A DNA stretch of 5,444 nucleotides from NCBI GenBank assembly GCA_035550595.1, contig DASZOV010000119.1:1-5444 (forward strand), written 5' to 3'. Below, one piece after another: positions 1 through 5,444 of the stretch. The notes beneath the pieces were generated by a model, which saw nothing but the letters and a program-made list of their open reading frames with translations, searched no databases and was not told where the DNA came from. A program made the translations under genes and the position numbers. How positions within the stretch are numbered: the stretch's first letter is position 1; every line of letters begins with the position of its first letter. This stretch comes from CALFMR01 sp035550595 (GTDB lineage Bacteria > Acidobacteriota > Vicinamibacteria > Vicinamibacterales > SCN-69-37).

Positions 1-1971
1 CGACGGCCCGCGGTGTGGTGGGACCCCGGCCTGCCGTCGCTCGACGCGCAGCGTCTCGCGCGCGGCGTCGCACTGAACGCGACGATCAAGAGCGCGCTCG
101 TCGTCCACGTCACGCGCGGTCCGTGGTGGGACGAGGCCGCCGCCGCGGTTCGCGTCTCGCTCCGCCGCACGATCGATCGGCTCTTCGCGCCGGCCGGTGC
201 CGATACAGCCGCCATCGTCGCCGCGATCCTCATCGGCGATCGCGCCGGGCTCGACGACGACCTCGTCCGCCGCCTGCAGCGCGCCGGCACCTATCACGTC
301 ATCGCCATCTCGGGCGGCAACGTCGCACTCATCGCCGCGCTCCTACTCCTGCTGTTTCGACTGACCACGCGATCGTTTCCCGCCGTCTCGATCGCGATGG
401 TCGTCGCGCTCGTTGCCTACGGCTGGATCGTCGGCGGCGACGCGTCGGTCGAACGTGCGGTGACGGCCGCGTGTGTCTACCTGTTGTGCGGCCTCGCCGG
501 CCTGGCGCCTGCGGCCCTCGACGTCCTCGCGCTCGTCGCGTTCGTGATTGTCGTAGGCGATCCGCTGGCCGTCATCGATGTCGGCGCCTGGCTGTCCTTC
601 GGTGCCACGCTCGGCATCATCGTGATGGCGAGTCCGCTGCATCGTCGCATGATGGCGTGGGTGCCGGCTCGCGTACCGGAGCGCGTTCGGCGCTGGATTC
701 AGCCCGGCGTCGCGCTCCTCGCCGCGACGATCGCCGCCGAGCTGACGATCCTTCCCGTCAGCGCGTCCGTCTTCACGCGTGTCGGCGTGGCCGGACTCGT
801 GCTGAACTTCATCGCCATTCCGATGATGGCCGTCATCCAGATCGCCGGCCTCGGCGCGCTCGTCGTCGGCGTCTGGACGCCGGCACTCGCATATCCGGCG
901 GTTCTCGTGACGCATCTGGCGGTCCGCGCGCTCCTGGGATCCGCCTCACTCGTCGACGTCGTGTCGTGGCTGTCTTGGCGTGTGCCTCCGCCCGCTTGGC
1001 TCGTCATTGGTCTCTTCTTCGGCGCAGGCGTGTTGGCGCTCGCGACGGCGGCCGATCGTCGTCGTCTCCGCTTCGTGGCCATCATCGTGTTCGCGTGCGC
1101 GGCTGTCGTTGTCGCGTTCGAGCCGATCGGCACCGGCAGGTCGCCGGCCGCCGGTTGGCTCCGGCTCACGATGATCGATGTCGGCCAGGGCGACGCGTTG
1201 TCGATTCAATTTCCAGGCGGCCGGTCCTGGCTCGTCGATGCTGGTGGTTCCGCTGGCGATCTCGACGTCGGCGATCGCGTTGTCACGCCCGCGCTCTGGG
1301 CGTTGGGTGTTCGCCATCTCGATCGGCTCGCGTTCACGCACGCGGATCTCGATCACATCGGCGGGACGATCTCGGTTGCCGGAAATTTTCGTCCGGCGGA
1401 AATCTGGGAGGGCATTCCCGTGCCGCCAAATATCGAACGTCAACGGCTGCACGACGAGGCACGCACGCAGCACGTCGCATGGAGGGAACTGCAGACCGGC
1501 GATCGTGTCGAGACTGGCGGCGTCGAGGTCGACGTGCTCAATCCTGGGCCGCCCGACTGGGAACGGCAGCGCGTCCGCAATGACGACTCGATCGTGCTGC
1601 GGTTCCGTTACGGACGAGCCGAACTGCTGCTCACGGGCGACGTGTCATCGGAGGTCGAACGCGCCTTGCCGCCAGCCGACCCGCGCTGGCCGCTGCGCGT
1701 CCTGAAGGTCGCGCACCACGGCAGCCGCACAGCGACGTCGCAGGCCTTCGTCGATGCCTATCGCCCCGCCGTCGCGCTCGTCAGCGCCGGCCGCGCCAAT
1801 CTTTTCGGCCATCCCGCGCCTGACGTCGTCGACCAGCTCGTACGCGGTGGAGCGCAAGTGTTCCGCACCGACACGGACGGCGCGGTCAGCGTCGAGACCG
1901 ACGGCCGCGAGCTGCGCGTGCGCGCGATGTCGGGCCGGACGTGGCGGATGCGGACGTGGGTGTCGCCTTGA
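1..1971 (+). CDS. comEC: ComEC/Rec2-family DNA internalization competence protein, 5'-truncated by window edge
   Basis: Inner-membrane channel protein that carries single-stranded DNA into the cytoplasm during natural transformation. The frame is open from base 1 to the TGA at 1969-1971, so the start and most of the N-terminal soluble (OB-fold, DUF4131-type) domain lie outside; 656 residues are visible of a family usually about 700-850. The competence-domain signature GTYHVIAISGGNVALIA lies near nt 289-339. Several hydrophobic membrane segments follow up to about nt 1130. From about nt 1168 there is a metallo-beta-lactamase domain: MIDVGQGDA, then the metal motif H-A-D-L-D-H (His codon 1339, Asp 1345, Asp 1351, His 1354), TGDV at 1633-1644 and AHHGS at 1711-1725. 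This domain is thought to act as a nuclease on the non-transported strand (family knowledge). All metal motifs look intact and there is no frameshift. The 3' end overlaps the convergent mazG by 86 bp. Family assignment is very secure; activity in transformation is inferred. Confidence 0.96.
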   Translation, partial: RRPAVWWDPGLPSLDAQRLARGVALNATIKSALVVHVTRGPWWDEAAAAVRVSLRRTIDRLFAPAGADTAAIVAAILIGDRAGLDDDLVRRLQRAGTYHVIAISGGNVALIAALLLLLFRLTTRSFPAVSIAMVVALVAYGWIVGGDASVERAVTAACVYLLCGLAGLAPAALDVLALVAFVIVVGDPLAVIDVGAWLSFGATLGIIVMASPLHRRMMAWVPARVPERVRRWIQPGVALLAATIAAELTILPVSASVFTRVGVAGLVLNFIAIPMMAVIQIAGLGALVVGVWTPALAYPAVLVTHLAVRALLGSASLVDVVSWLSWRVPPPAWLVIGLFFGAGVLALATAADRRRLRFVAIIVFACAAVVVAFEPIGTGRSPAAGWLRLTMIDVGQGDALSIQFPGGRSWLVDAGGSAGDLDVGDRVVTPALWALGVRHLDRLAFTHADLDHIGGTISVAGNFRPAEIWEGIPVPPNIERQRLHDEARTQHVAWRELQTGDRVETGGVEVDVLNPGPPDWERQRVRNDDSIVLRFRYGRAELLLTGDVSSEVERALPPADPRWPLRVLKVAHHGSRTATSQAFVDAYRPAVALVSAGRANLFGHPAPDVVDQLVRGGAQVFRTDTDGAVSVETDGRELRVRAMSGRTWRMRTWVSP

Positions 1972-2887
1972 CGGCCGTCCATGCCGCTTCGAGCACGTCG
2001 AGTCCGGCATCGTGTACGTCGATGCCCTCGGCCGCGAGCCGCGTCTCGACGGCGTTGAACCGGCGCGTGAACTTGTCGTTGGCCTGGGCGAGCGCCTGCT
2101 CGGGCTCGACGCCCAGCTTGCGCGCGAGGTTCGCGATCGAGAAGAGCACGTCGCCCATCTCGTCGACGACCGCGCGCTGATCTGTATGGCCGTGGGCATC
2201 AGCGACGACGGCTCGGAGCTCGGCGACTTCTTCGTCAATCTTCGAGAGGACGTCGCGGGCGTCGGGCCAGTCGAATCCGACCTCGGCCGCGCGCGCGCCG
2301 ATCTTCTGCGCGCGGAGCAGCGCCGGCAGCGCGCGTGGCAGCCCCGCGAGCAGGTGCCGTTCGACGCCGGCCGCGGCCTGCTCGCCGGCCTTGATGCGTT
2401 GCCACTGCTCGCGCACGCCGCCTGAGGTCGTCTGGCGCTGGCGCCGGACTGCGGCCGAGAGCGGCCGCCCGCTCGCCGTGAACACGTGCGGGTGCCGGCG
2501 AATCAGCTTCTGCGCGATCGCGTTCGCGACGTCGGCTAGATCGAATCGCCCGGCCTCGCTCGCGATCTGCGCGTGGAAGACGCATTGGAGCAACACGTCG
2601 CCGAGCTCGCCGCACAGGTCCGCGTTCTCGCCACGGTCGATGGCATCGACGGCTTCGTACGCTTCTTCGATCAGATGTCCGCGCAGGCTCTCGTGCGACT
2701 GCTCGCGGTCCCACGGGCAGCCGTGCGGCGACCGCAGGACGCGCATGATCTCGGCGAGCCGGGCCACAGCGCGAGCCGCGCGAGCCGGCGACTTCGTCCC
2801 CTTCCGTTTCGGCGTTGACGGCTGGCGGCGCGGTTGGCGAACCGTGGATGAACGCGGGGCAGTGCGGGATTTCGGACGTCTGGCCAC
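1886..2887 (-). CDS. mazG: Nucleoside triphosphate pyrophosphohydrolase MazG (two-domain)
   Basis: Cytoplasmic enzyme that hydrolyses NTPs/dNTPs to NMP plus pyrophosphate, cleansing nucleotide pools; in E. coli it also affects ppGpp levels. The 333-residue product has two tandem MazG domains. The first (about residues 44-136) has GCPWD at 56-60 and the acidic metal set E74, E75, E78, E94, D97. The second (about 183-280) has VGFDWPD at 203-209 and E219, E220, E223, E243, D246. E. coli MazG has 263 residues, so this one is longer: residues 1-43 form a tail with 15 Arg/Lys and no acidic residue, the linker around 137-160 is expanded, and residues 309-333 form a Ser/Thr/Arg-rich tail encoded opposite the end of comEC. 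The GTG start at 2887-2885 is chosen because GGAG lies 9 bases upstream and a stop closes the frame shortly before. An in-frame GTG at codon 41 (2767-2765) has no ribosome site. Divergent from the neighbouring hydrolase gene. Confidence 0.95.
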   Translation of the reverse strand: MARRPKSRTAPRSSTVRQPRRQPSTPKRKGTKSPARAARAVARLAEIMRVLRSPHGCPWDREQSHESLRGHLIEEAYEAVDAIDRGENADLCGELGDVLLQCVFHAQIASEAGRFDLADVANAIAQKLIRRHPHVFTASGRPLSAAVRRQRQTTSGGVREQWQRIKAGEQAAAGVERHLLAGLPRALPALLRAQKIGARAAEVGFDWPDARDVLSKIDEEVAELRAVVADAHGHTDQRAVVDEMGDVLFSIANLARKLGVEPEQALAQANDKFTRRFNAVETRLAAEGIDVHDAGLDVLEAAWTAVKATPTSASATSGPTSRARAARGRRSRR

Positions 2888-2896
2888 GGGGCTTCG

Positions 2897-2900
2897 CTCC
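2897..2900 (-). promoter_or_regulatory. Shine-Dalgarno site of mazG
   Basis: The minus strand reads GGAG followed by nine bases and then the GTG start of mazG at 2887. This supports the long start over the internal GTG at codon 41. It is the only convincing ribosome site before any of the gene starts in the window. Confidence 0.55.
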
Positions 2901-2917
2901 AGTGCGATCGCGCGCTC

Positions 2918-2927
2918 ATGCTAGCAT
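2918..2927. promoter_or_regulatory. Palindromic -10-like element, candidate divergent promoter for mazG and the MBL hydrolase gene
   Basis: ATGCTAGCAT is a perfect 10-bp palindrome in the 49-bp gap between the divergent genes. Read on either strand it contains an extended -10-like TGC-TAGCAT. On the plus strand the hexamer ends nine bases before the GTG at 2937, predicting an almost leaderless mRNA. On the minus strand it would start transcription near 2911, leaving a leader of about 24 bases that includes the GGAG site of mazG. I see no good TTGACA-like -35 box on either side. It could instead be an operator. Confidence 0.4.
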
Positions 2928-2936
2928 CCAACGTTC

Positions 2937-3710
2937 GTGCGTGTTCTCTTTCTCGGCACCGGCACCTCGCACGGCGTGCCTGCCATCGGCTGTGATTGTG
3001 CGGTCTGCTCGTCTGCCGATCCTCGCGATCGCCGCCTGCGGCCTTCGATCTATCTCGAGTGCGATGACGACACACGCGTGCTCGTCGACACGTCGCCCGA
3101 CTTGCGGACGCAGGCGCTCACGCATGGCATCCGCCGCGTGGACGCGATCTGCCTCACGCACGCGCACGCCGATCACATCATGGGCTTGGACGACGTGCGT
3201 CGGTTCAATGCGATGAGCGGCAAGACGATGCCGATCTACAGCCGCGCGGAGACGCTCGACGACATCCGCCGCATCTTTCATTACGCCTTCGAGGTGGGGA
3301 AGCCCGCGGCCGGCGGCGTGCCGGATCTGCAACTCGTGCCGATCGACGGGCCGTTCGCCATCGGCGGGCAGACCGTCGTGCCGGTGCCGATTGCGCACGG
3401 GCGCTGGTCCATCCTGGGTTTTCGCGTCGGCCGGTTCGCGTATCTCACCGACTGCAGTGCCGTGCCCGAATCCTCGTTCGCGCTGCTCGACGGCCTCGAC
3501 ACGCTCGTCATCGACGCGCTGCGTCACGAGCCACACCCGACGCACTTCACCGTCGCGGAGGCGATCGAAACGGCGCGCCGCATCGGCGCGGCTCAGACGT
3601 ATCTGACGCACATCGCACACGATCTGGGACATGCGGTCACCTCGGCGGCGCTGCCTCCCGGCGTGATGCTGGCCTATGACGGCCTGCGTCTCGACGTGCC
3701 GGCCGCGTGA
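2937..3710 (+). CDS. MBL-fold metallohydrolase, PhnP-like (cyclic phosphodiesterase family)
   Basis: Soluble 257-residue metallo-beta-lactamase-fold hydrolase related to PhnP, which opens phosphoribosyl 1,2-cyclic phosphate in phosphonate breakdown. It starts with GTGTSHGVP (7-15) followed by the structural-zinc cysteines C19, C21 and C24 in GCDCAVC, the hallmark of this branch. The catalytic metal set is visible: H75, H77, D79, H80 in THAHADH, H154, D172 in YLTDCS, and H225 in LTHIAHDLGH, where H228 or H232 might give the fourth structural ligand. The GTG start lies right before the first beta strand (MRVLFLGTG), so it is well fixed, although no ribosome site precedes it. No other phosphonate (phn) genes are in view, so the true substrate may be another phosphodiester; many genomes carry such a paralogue as a general hydrolase. 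ribF starts 22 bp downstream. The family is certain and the substrate is not. Confidence 0.92.
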   Translation: MRVLFLGTGTSHGVPAIGCDCAVCSSADPRDRRLRPSIYLECDDDTRVLVDTSPDLRTQALTHGIRRVDAICLTHAHADHIMGLDDVRRFNAMSGKTMPIYSRAETLDDIRRIFHYAFEVGKPAAGGVPDLQLVPIDGPFAIGGQTVVPVPIAHGRWSILGFRVGRFAYLTDCSAVPESSFALLDGLDTLVIDALRHEPHPTHFTVAEAIETARRIGAAQTYLTHIAHDLGHAVTSAALPPGVMLAYDGLRLDVPAA

Positions 3711-3720
3711 GCGGCGCGCA

Positions 3721-3726
3721 TAACAT
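3721..3726 (+). promoter_or_regulatory. Candidate -10 box for ribF
   Basis: TAACAT lies in the 22-bp gap between the hydrolase gene and ribF and ends six bases before the ATG at 3733. That spacing would place the transcript start on the start codon itself, giving a leaderless mRNA. No Shine-Dalgarno sequence precedes ribF and no clear -35 box is seen. Read-through from the hydrolase gene is equally possible. Confidence 0.35.
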
Positions 3727-3735
3727 GACGTCATG
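3724..3735. repeat. 12-bp perfect palindrome over the ribF start codon
   Basis: CATGACGTCATG is its own reverse complement and its last three bases are the ribF ATG. It overlaps the candidate -10 box at 3721-3726. It could be an operator half-site pair. A palindrome of this length is expected about once by chance in a window this size, so only its position makes it notable. Confidence 0.3.
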
Positions 3736-4665
3736 CAGGTAGCGTATTTTCCCGACTCGCCGCGGCCGAAGTGGCCGAGTCCCGTCGTCGGGCTCGGCAA
3801 CTTCGACGGCCTGCACCGCGGACATCAGCAGCTCGTCGACGAAGTCCGGCGCCGCGCGCGCGAGCGTGGCGGCACGTCGGCCGTCATGATCTTCGATCCA
3901 CACCCGCCGCGCGTGCTGCGGCCCGACAAGGCGCCGCCGCTGCTCATGACGCTCGACCAGAAGCTCGCCGCGTTCCAGCGCGCGGGACTCGAGGCCGTCG
4001 CCGTCGTCCGCTTCACGCACGAGTTGTCGCGCTGGGAGCCGGAGCTCTTCGTCGAGACGGTCATCGTCGACTGGCTGCGCGCGGCCGAAGTGTGGGTCGG
4101 CGCCAACTTCCTGTTCGGTCGCGATCGATCCGGCACGTTCACGCTGCTCCGCGCGCTCGGCGAGGACCGCGGGTTCCGCGTCGAGAAAATCGATCCGGTG
4201 CGCTACAAGGATTTCGTCGTCTCGAGCACACGCGTCCGGCATCTCGTCCAGGAGGGCCGTGTCGACGAGGCCGGATCGCTGCTCGGACACCACTACACGA
4301 TCGAGGGCACGGTCGAGCACGGGGACGGCCGCGGACGCGGGCTCGGCTTTCCGACGGCGAATCTGCAGACCGCGAATGAACTGCTGCCCGCTGACGGCAT
4401 CTACGCGTCGATTGCGATCGTCGACGGCGCATGCCATCGCGCGGTCACGAGCGTCGGCGTGCGGCCGACGATTGGCGACGGGCGGCCGACCGTCGAGGCG
4501 TACCTGCTCGACGGCGAGCACGCGCTCTACGGCAAGACGCTGCGGCTGGCGTTCGTCAAGTGGCTGCGCGGGCAGATCCGCTTCGACGGCCTCGAGGCCT
4601 TGCGCGAGCAGATGGGCCGCGACGTGGCCGAGGCGGCGGCCCTCTTCGACCACATGGACGTGTGA
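3733..4665 (+). CDS. ribF: Bifunctional riboflavin kinase / FAD synthetase RibF
   Basis: Cytoplasmic enzyme that phosphorylates riboflavin to FMN and then adenylylates FMN to FAD, supplying flavin cofactors. The 310-residue length matches the family (about 290-315). The N-terminal nucleotidyltransferase (FAD synthetase) domain shows GNFDGLHRGH at 22-31, FDPHP at 54-58, VGANFLFGRDRSG at 122-134 and SSTRVR at 164-169. The C-terminal flavokinase domain (about 185-305) shows GRGLGFPTAN at 201-210, GIYA at 222-225, GVRPTIG at 242-248 and VEAYLLD from 254 with the likely catalytic glutamate E255, followed by LYGK. No key motif is missing, so both activities are expected. The ATG at 3733 leaves the usual short lead-in to the first motif; another ATG at 3725 is out of frame. 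The gene sits 22 bp after the hydrolase gene and its TGA forms GTGA with a possible start of the next frame. No FMN riboswitch fits in the short upstream gap. Confidence 0.97.
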   Translation: MQVAYFPDSPRPKWPSPVVGLGNFDGLHRGHQQLVDEVRRRARERGGTSAVMIFDPHPPRVLRPDKAPPLLMTLDQKLAAFQRAGLEAVAVVRFTHELSRWEPELFVETVIVDWLRAAEVWVGANFLFGRDRSGTFTLLRALGEDRGFRVEKIDPVRYKDFVVSSTRVRHLVQEGRVDEAGSLLGHHYTIEGTVEHGDGRGRGLGFPTANLQTANELLPADGIYASIAIVDGACHRAVTSVGVRPTIGDGRPTVEAYLLDGEHALYGKTLRLAFVKWLRGQIRFDGLEALREQMGRDVAEAAALFDHMDV

Positions 4666-4672
4666 TCCGGGC

Positions 4673-4678
4673 TAGAAT
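4673..4678 (+). promoter_or_regulatory. Candidate -10 box before the small ORF
   Basis: TAGAAT sits just past the ribF stop and ends ten bases before the ATG at 4689, so a transcript from it would carry almost no leader. No ribosome site is visible between it and the ATG. It resembles the elements before the hydrolase gene and ribF. No -35 box is evident. Confidence 0.33.
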
Positions 4679-4688
4679 CGTGCGGTCC

Positions 4689-4970
4689 ATGTCTCCCGTG
4701 TCGTTCACCCTCCAGGTGCCGTCCGACGCACGGTTCCGGCGTCTGGCGGCCGAAGTCGCGAGCCGGTACATGGAGCTGGCGGGCGCCGGCGAAGGAGAGG
4801 GCGCCGCGCTCGCGCGCCTCGTCGATCAGGCCGTCGACGAAGTCGCCGGCGACGGCGACACGCCAGTCGACGTGTTGTTCGCGGCGACGCCGGCTGAAAT
4901 CGAAGTCGCAGCGTCGTGTGCCGGCCGAACGTCGACCGTGCGCCGGCCACTGCCCGCGGGCACGCCCTGA
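4689..4970 (+). CDS. Small protein of unknown function, possibly a degenerate RsbW-like (GHKL) domain
   Basis: A 93-residue, mildly acidic protein with no signal peptide or membrane segment; I do not recognise a named family. Its layout recalls the start of RsbW/anti-sigma GHKL domains: FTLQVPSDARFRRLAAEVA (about 6-24), a helix ending RLVDQAVDEVA (about 43-53) where the ATP-binding N-box would lie, then two short beta-like runs, VDVLFAA and IEVAAS (about 60-76). The N-box asparagine and the later D-x-G motif are absent, and the protein ends where the ATP lid would begin; family members are usually about 130-150 residues. If the resemblance is real, it would bind a partner rather than ATP. The ATG is chosen because the conserved-looking part starts there. 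Alternative in-frame starts are GTG 4680 and GTG 4662, the latter overlapping the ribF TGA as GTGA, which would suggest translational coupling. That the frame is coding is likely; function is open. Confidence 0.7.
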   Translation: MSPVSFTLQVPSDARFRRLAAEVASRYMELAGAGEGEGAALARLVDQAVDEVAGDGDTPVDVLFAATPAEIEVAASCAGRTSTVRRPLPAGTP

Positions 4971-4974
4971 TCTC

Positions 4975-5000
4975 GCCGGCCGTCGCATCGCGCGGCCGGC
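4975..5000 (+). terminator. GC-rich hairpin between the small ORF and cysS, possible weak terminator
   Basis: GCCGGCCG (4975-4982) and CGGCCGGC (4993-5000) form a perfect 8-bp stem with a ten-base loop, starting four bases after the stop of the small ORF. Only three T residues follow (5003-5005, within CCGTTTCCCC), so it is at best a weak intrinsic terminator. It might also act as an mRNA structure or be a chance GC palindrome. Confidence 0.3.
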
Positions 5001-5019
5001 CCGTTTCCCCACATCGCCG

Positions 5020-5444
5020 ATGCCGATGCGTCTCTACAACACGCTGAGTCGATCCGAAGAGCCGTTCACCCCCGCCGACGGCCGGACGGTGCGGATGTAC
5101 ACGTGCGGACTGACGGTCTACGCGCGCGGCCATATCGGCAACTTCCGCACCTTCGTGAGCCTCGACGTGCTGCGCCGCACGATGAAATACCTCGAGGGGT
5201 ACGACGTCCGCCAGGTCACGAACTTCACCGACGTCGACGACAAGACGATCCGAGCGGCGGGCGAGGCGGGCGTGTCGCTGCGCGAGTACACCGACCGCTA
5301 CATCGCGGCGTTTCGCGAGGACGCGGCGGCGCTCGGCATCGAGCCGGCCGAAGAACGTCCGCGCGCGACCGACGAGGTCAACCTGCGCGCGATGGTCGAC
5401 ATGATTCAGGCGCTCGAGGCGCGCGGCCACACGTATCGGTCCGA
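5020..5444 (+). CDS. cysS: Cysteinyl-tRNA synthetase, N-terminal part, cut by window edge
   Basis: Class I aminoacyl-tRNA synthetase that activates cysteine with ATP and charges tRNA-Cys in the cytoplasm. The 141 visible residues are the start of the Rossmann catalytic domain: RLYNTLSR near residues 4-11, MYTCGLTVY at 26-34 with C29 matching the first zinc and cysteine-binding cysteine, HIGN at 38-41 as the class I HIGH motif, RTFVSLDVLRR at 43-53, and TNFTDVDDKTI at 67-77. The family is usually about 460-490 residues, so the KMSKS motif and tRNA-binding domains lie beyond the edge. ATG 5020 is used; ATG 5026, two codons later, is equally plausible and neither has a visible ribosome site. It follows the small ORF by 49 bp, with a GC hairpin in between, so its own promoter or read-through are both possible. 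No frameshift is seen in the visible part. Confidence 0.97.
   Translation, partial: MPMRLYNTLSRSEEPFTPADGRTVRMYTCGLTVYARGHIGNFRTFVSLDVLRRTMKYLEGYDVRQVTNFTDVDDKTIRAAGEAGVSLREYTDRYIAAFREDAAALGIEPAEERPRATDEVNLRAMVDMIQALEARGHTYRS

Noticed and set aside
1339..1356. ComEC metal motif reads H-A-D-L-D-H rather than the usual H-x-H-x-D-H, suggesting an inactive domain
   Set aside because: HxDxDH is common in ComEC-type metallo-beta-lactamase domains, and the remaining motifs (TGDV, HHGS) are intact.
15..1583. 522-codon Arg-rich plus-strand frame inside comEC
   Set aside because: Low-complexity Arg/Ala-rich translation typical of an offset frame of a GC-rich gene; the ComEC frame explains the stretch fully.
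2815..2820. TTGACG as a possible -35 box for the hydrolase gene
   Set aside because: It lies inside mazG about 100 bases upstream of the proposed -10 box, far from the required 17-base spacing.
2916..3800. 294-codon open frame on the minus strand opposite the MBL hydrolase
   Set aside because: It mirrors the hydrolase gene with its intact zinc motifs and has no domain of its own; a GC-bias shadow.
3637..4653. 338-codon open frame on the minus strand opposite ribF
   Set aside because: ribF on the plus strand has every family motif in order; the antisense frame has no recognisable domain and is His/Arg/Asp-rich, as expected for the shadow of a high-GC gene.
4431..4688. A longer version of the small ORF starting deep inside ribF
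   Set aside because: The extra 86 codons translate to Arg-rich low complexity and would overlap ribF by 235 bp; the plausible protein begins at 4689 or at most at 4662.
1..5444. CRISPR arrays, transposon ends, tRNA genes or a phage/defence island
   Set aside because: I found no spaced direct repeats, terminal inverted repeats, transposase motifs or tRNA-like folds; gaps between genes are 22-49 bp and all larger genes are chromosomal housekeeping or competence genes.

Overview
The window is GC-rich (roughly two-thirds G+C by eye), densely coding bacterial chromosome carrying ordinary chromosomal genes. High third-position GC produces many long open shadows on the wrong strand or frame. The gene content and protein style fit an Acidobacteriota-like genome (Vicinamibacteria would be my guess). 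That assignment rests on general impression only and is not proven by any marker here.

Layout, left to right. (1) The 3' part of comEC (plus strand, running in from the left edge) encodes the DNA-uptake channel protein with a C-terminal metallo-beta-lactamase domain. (2) mazG lies on the minus strand, convergent with comEC; the two coding ends overlap by 86 bp. (3) A 49-bp divergent intergenic region separates mazG from a plus-strand PhnP-like metallo-beta-lactamase-fold hydrolase. (4) ribF, the bifunctional riboflavin kinase/FAD synthetase, follows after 22 bp. (5) A 93-residue protein of unknown function follows at once; its layout recalls a shortened RsbW-type (GHKL) anti-sigma fold without ATP-binding motifs. 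(6) The 5' part of cysS (cysteinyl-tRNA synthetase) runs off the right edge.

The genes share housekeeping themes rather than forming one pathway: DNA uptake, nucleotide-pool cleansing (MazG), phosphodiester hydrolysis, flavin cofactor synthesis and tRNA charging. There are no rRNA, tRNA, CRISPR or mobile-element signatures. No intergenic stretch exceeds 50 bp, and I see no clear new multi-gene system.

The most interesting signals are small. A perfectly palindromic -10-like element sits between mazG and the hydrolase gene. TANNAT boxes sit 6-10 bases before three plus-strand starts that have no Shine-Dalgarno sequence, suggesting leaderless transcripts, whereas mazG has a GGAG ribosome site. 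The third point of interest is the degenerate GHKL-like small protein beside cysS.
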